Source: Hydnum rufescens UP504 (Eukaryota; Basidiomycota; Agaricomycetes; Cantharellales; Hydnaceae). Taken from it: 64,000 bases of DNA. The DNA lies in NCBI GenBank assembly GCA_014904985.1, contig MU129073.1:22425-86424 (forward strand). The letters run 5' to 3'. The notes below the pieces were generated by a model. It worked only from the letters and a program-made list of their open reading frames with translations. It had not been told where the DNA came from and made no database searches. Numbering within the stretch: position 1 is the first letter of the stretch; each line of letters begins with the position of its first letter. Below are positions 56,496 through 64,000 of the stretch, piece by piece. The translations under genes and the position numbers were made by a program.

Positions 56496-58515
56496 ATGTC
56501 CACAACACCTGTGGGGCCAGCACGGCGTGCCATCGTGGGCATCAACTTTGGGAACGCGTATGCCTCCATTGCGGTTGTTAACAAAGTCTGCAAGTATTCT
56601 TCCACAAGCTGGATTGTTGCTGACCACGTTTCATAGGAAGGGCATGCCGATTGCATTGCTAACGAGGACGGGGAGCGGCAAATTGCTTGTGCAATATCGT
56701 TCAATGGTGAAGAAGTGGTGAGTGCCCCTGGAATCTCGCCTTAAATCGTGTTTTGATGACGCCTGCTCCAAGTACATTGGCAACCAAGCTCTGCCACAAT
56801 TGGTGAAGAATTCACAAAATACCATTACTGGATTCCGGAATTTATTAGGAAAGAGGTGCGTCTCTGCCAAGGGTGGTGGGCAGATGCTGTCCTGACCATG
56901 AGTTTACTTTATCCAGATTTTCCTGAGATCGAGTCTACTGGCGAGAGCAGATCGGCACCAGTCGTAGACGTAAATGGCGAACCTGGGTATTCTATCCAGG
57001 TTTTACTTCCCGCGCCAAAGCAGTCTCTTCCAGCTTCTACTCGTTCTACACCTGCACCTACTCGGCCGCCATCTCCCCCAGCCCCCATCTTATCCACAAA
57101 AACTCTGACTGTGTCTGAAGCCACGTCTATGTTCCTCGCTACACTCCGCAAGTCTGCAGAGGACTTCCTAGGGAAGTCTATCGAGGGCGCAGTTCTCTCG
57201 GTACCTAATTACTGGGATCAATCCCAGCTGGACGCCTTGAGAAAAGCAGCTGAAGATGCAGGTATCAACGTCCTCCAACTCGCTGCTGAGGAAGGTCTTG
57301 CAGTCTTTCGGATCGGAGTCTGCTGGCTCTCTAGAATCCACCCCAGAGGCTGCCAAGGCCCCTCATGATCGCACCAGTCTCGTCGTCGATCTCGGCAGTT
57401 CATCTCTAAGTCTAAACCTGCTCTCCATCAAGCAGTCTCTAATTCATCCACTTTCCACTCTATATATCCCTGGTGTCGGCGGCGACGCCATTGATGATGC
57501 TCTCATCCAGCATTTTGCCAAGGAATTTACGAAAAAAACCAAGATTGCGGTTAGCCTACCCGCGAAAACTCCGGAGGATTCTCGTGCGGAAGCTAAGTTG
57601 CGCCTCGCTGTAGAACACACCAAGCGGACCCTGAGTGCATCCGCCGGTGCCGCTTCGTGTTCCGTTGAGTCACTGAAGGACGGGATGGATTTCAGCGGCA
57701 CTATCAATCGCCTTCGTTTTGATGTTCTCCTCGCTACCTTGTACGCACGCATCTCCAGAGAAGTCGTGACGGTGCTTAGTTCGGGCGGTGTGGAGAAGGA
57801 AGCAATTGACGAGGTATTACTCGTTGGTGGAAGCGCTGGGCTTAGTGGCTTAACTGAGAAACTCGAGCTCTTCTTTGGCGAGAGTAGTCGCGTATCTATC
57901 CGCTCGGATCTGGATTCTTCCCAATTGATCGCCAAGGGTGCGGTGTCGCAGGCTAGAATTCTTGTTTCTTTACCCAAGGACGATCCTCTACACATTGCGT
58001 TTGCTCACGCAAACGAGGTGGTCAAGGTTACTGCCACGACAAAGCCCATTGGAGTAGATTTCCCTGGATCAGCTGGAAACATAATCCCTGTTATCATCGT
58101 CCCATCGGAAACCCCCCTACCTGCCCGCCGCGTTGTCCGACTCCCAGTAGCCACTGGGGCAAGCAAAGTCGCAGTCGAGGTATGGGAAGGAGATCAATCA
58201 TTGCGCGACTTGCCCAAAGAAGAAAAGGTCAAGACAGCTGAGTCCGACGATGAGGATGAAGAGGAAGAAGATGAGGAAGAACCATTGCGTGAGGTGATCG
58301 TCACGAAATCCAAACTTCTTGGAGGACTTTTGGTGGACATTGCGGCACCAACACCTGCCCCTGCACCCACCAAGAAAAATTCGAAAGTAACGGCAAAGCC
58401 CTCCTTTCTGGAGATCAAAATCGATGCCAACATCGACGGTTCCGTGGAAGTCTCGTCTCGGCAGGCCACGGAAAAGGATGATGGTGCATGGGTATCGTTT
58501 TCCGTCGGAAAGTAG
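56496..58515 (+). CDS. SSZ1: ribosome-associated Hsp70-like protein Ssz1
   Basis: Atypical Hsp70 that forms the ribosome-associated complex with the J-protein Zuo1 and supports co-translational folding by Ssb. The start MSTTPVGPARRAIVGINFGN matches the family, followed by AYASIAVVNKEGHADCIANE, GERQIACAISFNGEE, LPQLVKNSQNTITGFRNLLG, SVPNYWDQSQLDALRKAAED and AGINVLQLAAEEGLA. The second half has TSLVVDLGSSSLSLNLLSI, GVGGDAIDDALIQHFAKEF, EDSRAEAKLRLAVEHTKRTL, EVLLVGGSAGLSGLTEKLEL and a shortened substrate-binding part with an acidic stretch (DEDEEEEDEEEP), ending WVSFSVGK, TAG 58513-58515. Only a few introns, all in the first 500 bases. A one-base frame break near 57303 separates the two halves. 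Head-to-head with RPB7. Confidence 0.92.
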
Positions 58516-59625
58516 ACGTCATATAGCTTGTTGGGGTCTCATGTAGTCGATAGTAGACATTGATACACCATCCACTTATACGGGTATGGGTATGCATATA
58601 ATGCGCCTTCATCCGTCTTCTGTATCTACGGGGAGCCCGACTCAGCAACTTGACTAAGAGCCCATCGTAACCACAGGAGATTGTCAATTGCGAAAAGAAT
58701 GAACGGGTGAGTCTGCCTCTGCGGGGATGAATCGACAGTCAGGATATCTAGCATCAAAGTGAATACGTTTGCTTGACGAAATGTCCAGCGTGTAAAGGAC
58801 TTGAAATTATCAAGTATTGGCAGAGCACCTTACCGAATTTCCCTAATGGTTACGGCTTTCATCGTAAGGGCTAGGTGGCCATAGGAGCATCGCTCGCCGA
58901 AAAGGTGGGCTCGCCGTGCCTACTCGATTGTTGTCGGCCCACAGCCTATCTATTCATATACGGTGAGCACCCTATCATGACCATAGTTTCCCCCCTCATG
59001 ATTGCATGCTGTGGAGTCTACGATGGATCGGAGGGTGAAAGTCCACCAAGGCCACCTCGTTCATCACGTGCACTGTGTGCACCTTTGTCCCTATTATCAC
59101 CACTATACAACCCACGGTTCATCAGCGTCAAGCATCAGCGAAGTTCAACTTATCGGCTAAAAATTCCCGCCATACCGCTAGATTTTCATGCGACGCGGCG
59201 AAAGGGGGAAAATTTTTGTAAAGGTGTACTCTGTACTAGGGCACACATTCCCGAGGCTGGGATGCAGGACACAAATCGGTACTTTATTAACTGGAGTGCA
59301 ATGACCAAAAGCGAATTGCTTTCCACCTCCGACACTGCATTTTTGGAACTCAAGCGAGATACGAGGCAATCTTTGGCTGACGCCAGCATGAACATTCTTT
59401 GTCTTCCAATGCAAACTGAAGAGCTTCCCTCATTTCGCGTCGAAGAATAAGAGGATGTGACGTGAGTGCCGTCCATGTTCGCTGAGGCAAGGTGCACGTA
59501 CCCAACATTGGAGGGGCGGTTCCTTAATCTCAAAAACTCTGCGAGGTTCATCGTGGTTTCACGGCCTTCGAGTTTACCAACGTTAGTCCCATATTTGATC
59601 CACATTCGATTGCTTGGAATGATCA
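58516..59625. other. intergenic interval of about 1.1 kb
   Basis: No supported gene. An open plus-strand frame (58875-59450) has no recognisable domain and a composition unlike its coding neighbours. No tRNA or transposon ends seen. Confidence 0.4.
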
Positions 59626-61545
59626 ATGAGGTATTTCATTTCTTTCCCCCTGGAAGACCAAGACCTCTGGCAGGAAGGGATCTGCCCATTTGAGGTTGAG
59701 GAGTGTACAATCTTCCTACAGACCCAAATGGGGCAGGTAAGGATTCGTAGTCTGGCGTTCAATGAATCATTTCATAAGGTAGGCCTGAATCAAGTGTCTT
59801 ATTACAATTGGTGTGCTCGGTTGGTGCGGTATTCGCCCCTATTTTCATCCGGGGACTTATCGCAGAGAGCATTAGGATCCAAGTCTGGCGAACTCCATGT
59901 AAAGGGATACGGCAGGATGCGGGTCGTGAGCACGCAGAAACCAGTATTCGTCGGCGACGATTTTCGCCCCCTTGCTTTGTCCGGGGATTCCATTGCTCTA
60001 CTATATTGGCCCTCAGAGAGTTGCGCTGCACCGGGTCTCTCCGTCGAGTGTTGGGAGAACGCATCAGTGAGTGATCTGTCCCCATACTTTAGTAATAATT
60101 GGGGCTTGAATCACAATGCGGATATCCCACTGCACATTGGTTCCCGCACCGACGTAACTGACTATCCCTCCCTCTTGTTGTTGGGATCGACAGGCAATTC
60201 CAAGCCACCAGAATCCACGATGGAGCCCAAGCCTACACTTGATATTCGCCTGTGTTCATGGAACATTCGCTATGATTCTCAACCCGATAGCATAACTGTC
60301 GCTCAAACCATCGCGAGCCTACCCGATCCTCTCCTGGAACCACCCTCCTACTACGCCGATCCAAAGGAGCATCCATGGAGTTTGCGACGAATCCATATTG
60401 CTGGCGAACTACTGCAACAAGGTGTCAATCTCATCGGTTCGTGCCTGCCGTTCACCGGCTCTGTCAGCTCCATTATATACATTTTCTTCCGGTAGGCTTT
60501 CAGGAAGCACTGATCCGGCAAGTCACTGATCTCCACCAATTACTTGGAGATGATTGGGGATGGGTCGGAGTGGGACGTGACGACGGCGACAAGGCCGGCG
60601 AATATTGTCCAGTGTTTTACAGGAGGTCCGTGCCTCGCCTTACCAATGATACAATTATTTATCAGAGAATTTTTAGGTCTGTCTTCAAAGTTCTTAGTTC
60701 AGAGACTTTCTGGCTTAGGTGCGAATAGCTAACTTAGCTAAAATGAAGATTACCTATTTCTGTCTCGTAGCGATACTCCATTTCAGCCGTCGAAATTCCC
60801 CGGTGCTGGATCGTATCGTATCTGTACTGCGGTTCAATTCCAGGCTATCCACAGTGATGTCACATTCCTTCATTTGAATACACACCTCGATGACCAAAGT
60901 GACGCTCAAAGGAAATTGGGCGCATCGCTTTTACTTCATCGAGCAAATAATGCATCCAATATACCCGTCCTAATTACTGGCGATTTCAACAGGTATTATT
61001 GGCTTTTTTAACAAGTCACTTGTTCAATTTATCTCATGCACCACCGACGAATAGTCCTCAAAGTGGTTCGAATTCAGGTGCATACAATATTATCACAGGC
61101 GGCCTCCCACCAGTGAATATTAGCTCGGATTTTGCAACCAAATATCCGATACGTTCATCCACATTTGCAGCCGTCGATCTTAAAGGAGCCACGCCTCGTC
61201 AGCATGTCTCGGGACACTATGCCACCTACACAGGTTCTGGCAGTCCTATATCGATTGCTATCAGGCGCATTGACCTTTACCCTCTCCCTACTTACATAGG
61301 CTTTTCTGCCCCCGCGAAGTTTGCCAGCTATATGCGGATTGATTTTATTCTTGGAGGCTCGAATGGCGGGTGGTTCGTACCCTTTATGTTTACCTCTCAT
61401 TTGGGCGTGGCATCTCTAGTGAATTGGATACAGGCAGTCGAAGTTGTACCAAGTGGGGAACTCCTTGTATGACAATGGGGTATGGGCCAGCGATCACAGA
61501 CCCGTCATTTCTGATGTCGTTGTCAAGATGGTTGAGGTGTATTGA
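59626..61545 (+). CDS. endonuclease/exonuclease/phosphatase-fold enzyme
   Basis: The core is an EEP-fold hydrolase: the N-terminal strand LDIRLCSWNIRYDSQPDSIT (from 60234), HPWSLRRIHIAGELLQQGVN, then after an intron GFQEALIRQVTDLHQLLGDD with the metal-binding Glu of QE, VGVGRDDGDKAGEYCPVFYR, FHSDVTFLHLNTHLDDQSDA (one residue differs at the splice), IPVLITGDFN, RIDFILGG, and the catalytic ASDHRPVISDVVV near the end, stop 61543-61545. Fungal relatives include secreted and intracellular phosphodiesterases. The frame is open without interruption from 59626 to 60495, so an N-terminal extension of about 200 residues precedes the core. An alternative start is MEPKPTLDIR at 60222. A base is missing near 61470 before YDNGVWASDH. 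Substrate unknown. Confidence 0.75.
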
Positions 61546-61585
61546 CAAGTGGCAGAGTTTTTCAGACAATTTCTGTATTCGAGAG

Positions 61586-62282
61586 TCGTTGGTTAAATTC
61601 GAGTGTTCAAGGGAAGGAGATATGGCTGTCATGCGTGAGAGGAATGCAAGTGAAGAACAACGCTGCATCAACACACATCCGACTGCCGTGTTGAGGGTAC
61701 AGTACATTTCATTGAAAAAAATGGAAATAATTGTATGTTTCCCTTCACAGCAGTAAGCGTACCTATTTACCCTGTTGAAGTCTCCTCTACAGGGATTACC
61801 AGGTAAGGCAAATGTAAGCCACCCTGGGCATGAGTATACCCAAGACTTTGAACTCATATCTTCATGATTTTCTATCCCCCCCAGCTTCAGTTCTAAGGTA
61901 AGGGTGCAGGTGGTTGCGAGCATGTGGGAGTGCACCAACAGACTTCTCTGTCGAAGGGGGTTTATTTGTCTCCATCGGATTCCATGGCCATGGTATGCCG
62001 TTACTTGATGGCTGGCTAATGCTACACGTGCCCAGTATCATCGCCGACGCAGAAGTAGGATCGTCTCCTTCCCCTTCTATTCCAGATTCCGGCAGCACGA
62101 CTGAACGCGATGAGCACTCTACTGTGAATGAGAGAAGAATCAAACATTTACTGGTTGTGTATATTCCAGTGTTGGGGGCATCACAACGCCGTACAATACA
62201 GTTTACATCAAACAAGGAATATTTGAAGATTAGGAGTACGCGAGTTGAGGTAGATGGATATCGTGTTTGGGTTACGTCATGA
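61586..62282 (+). CDS. hypothetical small gene convergent with DHODH
   Basis: Open plus-strand stretches read AVSVPIYPVEVSSTGLPGKA (61755-61815) and, after a possible acceptor in CCCCCCCAG near 61885, SVEGGLFVSIGFHGHGMPLL, DGWLMLHVPSIIADAEVG and ERRIKHLLVVYIPVLGASQR, ending WVTS with TGA 62280-62282. The text is coding-like, but no domain is recognised and the 5' end is unclear. It could also be a downstream continuation of the EEP gene. Its stop lies just next to the stop of the convergent DHODH gene. Confidence 0.35.
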
Positions 62283-63383
62283 TACAGCACAAGCAGGGCT
62301 TAACTGTTGGAAAATCTCTACACCTTCCTTCCCCAAAGCAGTGGCACAGGCTACAACGCTTGCTCCAGCCTTGTACATGCGCTGAGCTGCCTCAGGGGAG
62401 GTGACGCCCCCGACACCTATGATTTTTATTGTCCTCAGGCGTTCATCGCGATGCGTCGAAAGGAGATGATGAAAGGAATGCACGTTTCTAGTCACGAAGG
62501 GGGAAAAAGGCGTAATTAGGGAAACAACATGCCTCATTTAAAAGGCAGACATACCCAAGAGAGAGGGCGTGCAGTGCATCACCAGCCAGACCTCCAAGAA
62601 TTGTTGGCAACGCAAATTTGGAGCCATTCGGAGAGGGATGAATCGCCTGCTCATCGAAAAGGAGACAGGATCCAAGAGTGTTGGTGCACGTGAGAAAAGA
62701 TATGGGATGTCTTTGGGGTGTCGACGCCGGAGACTTCATAGCAGCCAGTGCGCCGACAATGTCAGCGAACTGACCTGCGTGCACATACGGGGGGAGTTTG
62801 ATTCCCAACGTTAATCCACAGTTCGAATCTTCGGCATGGCGATGGAGCACATCGAGCAGGGGGGAAAGCGTGCGGATGTCGTAAGACGGAGGTGGTTTGT
62901 TTTCAATATTCGGGCAACTGGTGTTGAGTTCGATCGCCACCCTCCCGAGACCACCAAAACGGAAGCGCCTGATCGTGTCAATCATGATGTCAAGCTCTTG
63001 GGGGTCGGATGATGTGATACTGATAATGAAGGGTTTGGTAGAGGTTGGATGCTGGATAAATAATACGTTGATCCATTCAAGATATTGATTCAAAGGTATA
63101 GGAGAATAGCCATAAGAGTTAATAGACGAATAAGATCGTGCATGAAAGGCAACCTGGCCCAGATTGAATGAGATATCTTCTTAGGAAAAACGCAGACGTG
63201 CTCGAGACGCACTCGGTGGACCCCCGAATCCTCTTCGAACCCACTCCAAGTTGCGGTGCGAGTGGTCACCGCACCAGTAAACGGAGACTCGTACAGGGAG
63301 GAAAGATCATCCAAGTCGGACGCCCAGGGACATGAGGAATTGATAATCGGCGGTGAAACGAACAAACTGCCAATTTCCGTCAT
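62277..63383 (-). CDS. URA1: dihydroorotate dehydrogenase, class 1 (cytosolic, Ura1-like)
   Basis: Flavoenzyme of pyrimidine biosynthesis. The start MTEIGSLFVSPPIINSSCPW gives the class 1 N-terminus directly (ASDLDDLSSLYESPFTGAVT, TRTAT), without a mitochondrial presequence or membrane helix. Further blocks are LNQYLEWI, KPFIISITSSDPQELDIMID, the active-site region VAIELNTSCPNIENKPPPSY with the class 1 Cys in NTSCPN, GLTLGIKLPPYVHAGQFADI, SFLTCTNTLGSCLLFD, GSKFALPTILGGLAGDALHA, and the FMN phosphate-binding IKIIGVGGVTSPEAAQRMYK and AGASVVACATALGKEGVEIF. The stop is at 62277-62279. Class 1A enzymes use fumarate; most fungi instead carry the mitochondrial quinone-linked class 2. Three or four introns, so it is not a recent bacterial insertion. 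Divergent from the P1 gene by about 200 bases. Confidence 0.9.
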
Positions 63384-63582
63384 GATCGTATACAGGTACA
63401 GTAAGGTCAGGTCAGACAGGTCCCCATATCCGGAAGAAGCCGAAATCGCCCCCTGCTTAACTTTCTCATCCCAGCCGTATCCTCCAATGGTGAGCGTCTT
63501 GCCACACCTCGAGCCAGTCCCTTACCTTATGGAGGCGCCTTGTGAGCCTTCTCGAGGCGCCAAATATGGGTTTTTGGGCTGG

Positions 63583-64000
63583 ATGGTGCACTAGGCAGTC
63601 GGATGCACTAACTCCTCGTGTTCTGTTGCAGGCCAGCATCGAATTAGCACCCACCTATGCTGCTCTTATCCTCGCCGATTACGGTATTGAAATCACTGTA
63701 TGTAGCGAGAATTCAAGACGAAGACTATAGGACCTCAATCTCGATTTGAACAGGCCGATAAACTTAACACTCTGATCTCTGCGGCGAACGTTGACGTGGA
63801 ACCCATCTGGGCTACGTTGCTTGCGAAAGCTCTGGAGGGGAAGAATGTCAAAGAGCTTCTTTCAAACGTTGGATCTGGCGGTGGTGCACCAGCAGCCACA
63901 GCGCCAGTAGCCGCTACTGGTGCCGCTGCAGCACCAGCTGAGGAGGAAAAGAAAGAGGAGAAGAAGGAGGAAAAGGAGGAGTCAGATGAAGATATGGTAT
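63583..64000 (+). CDS. RPP1: 60S acidic ribosomal protein P1 (3' end outside window)
   Basis: Component of the ribosomal stalk that recruits translation GTPases. The exon from 63632 reads [20 protein letters not shown], and after an intron (donor GTATGT at 63697) [40 protein letters not shown], then the Gly/Ala hinge [20 protein letters not shown] and the charged tail [19 protein letters not shown]. The final exon, expected to encode the GFGLFD end, lies past the window; the sequence stops in a probable donor GTAT. The first exon seems to be just the ATG at 63583-63585, followed at once by GTGCAC, with an acceptor at 63630-63631 giving ATG-GCC. An upstream ATG is possible. Confidence 0.9.

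Noticed and set aside
1..64000. CRISPR arrays, phage, plasmid or integron features
   Set aside because: No regularly spaced repeats and no prokaryotic genes; all recognised genes are eukaryotic with introns.

Overview
The window looks like nuclear DNA of a filamentous basidiomycete. The genes are split by many short introns of about 45-70 bases with GTRNGT donors and CTNAC-like branch sites. The protein set is eukaryotic housekeeping, and several proteins match what I remember of agaricomycete homologues, such as the six-helix hybrid histidine kinase and a Ser/Pro-rich orphan. A cantharelloid (Rhizoctonia-like) fungus would fit, but that is only an impression. There are no bacterial, plasmid, phage or CRISPR features.

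Layout. 1-1.4 kb: a foldback transposable element with two ~625-base inverted arms, flanked by an 8-base target duplication and sitting in the 3' end of an open reading frame. 2-5.7 kb: divergent ARPC1 (Arp2/3 subunit, minus) and mitoribosomal mS29/DAP3 (plus). 6.5-10.7 kb: hybrid histidine kinase. 10.9-12.6 kb: WASP/Las17. 13.9-16.1 kb: Yrb2/Hba1/RanBP3-type Ran-binding protein. 16.8-20 kb: condensin Brn1/CAP-H. 20.9-22.2 kb: a conserved unknown (minus), divergent from a basket nucleoporin with RanBP2-type zinc fingers (22.3-25.8 kb). 26-28.9 kb: CDK7/Kin28 and an NKAP-like splicing factor, both minus. 28.9-39 kb is gene-poor, with a few orphans and a candidate secreted protein. 39-44.7 kb: sorting receptor Vps10. 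45.6-48.3 kb: two tandem aldo-keto reductases. 48.8-50.1 kb: CDK1/Cdc28. 51-52.6 kb: prephenate dehydrogenase Tyr1, divergent from a WW-FF protein. 55.6-58.5 kb: Rpb7 divergent from the ribosome-associated Hsp70 Ssz1. 59.6-61.5 kb: an endo/exonuclease/phosphatase-fold enzyme. 62.3-63.4 kb: class-1-type dihydroorotate dehydrogenase. 63.6 kb to the end: ribosomal stalk protein P1, cut by the window edge.

Functional themes. Actin nucleation is represented by ARPC1 and its activator WASP. Ran-dependent nuclear transport is represented by RanBP3 and the nucleoporin. Cell-cycle kinases are represented by CDK1 and CDK7, the latter being the CDK-activating/TFIIH kinase family. Several pairs are head-to-head with 55-170 bases between start codons, so they probably share promoters. 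There is no sign of an operon or a secondary-metabolite cluster.

Caution. Many conserved genes carry one-base frame breaks, mostly at short homopolymers. The pattern fits systematic base-calling error better than gene decay. Spans below run from the chosen start to the stop codon and include introns. I did not find a clear new multi-gene system. The strongest non-routine signals are the foldback element, the repeated FxW-zinc-finger module of the nucleoporin, and the class-1-type dihydroorotate dehydrogenase.
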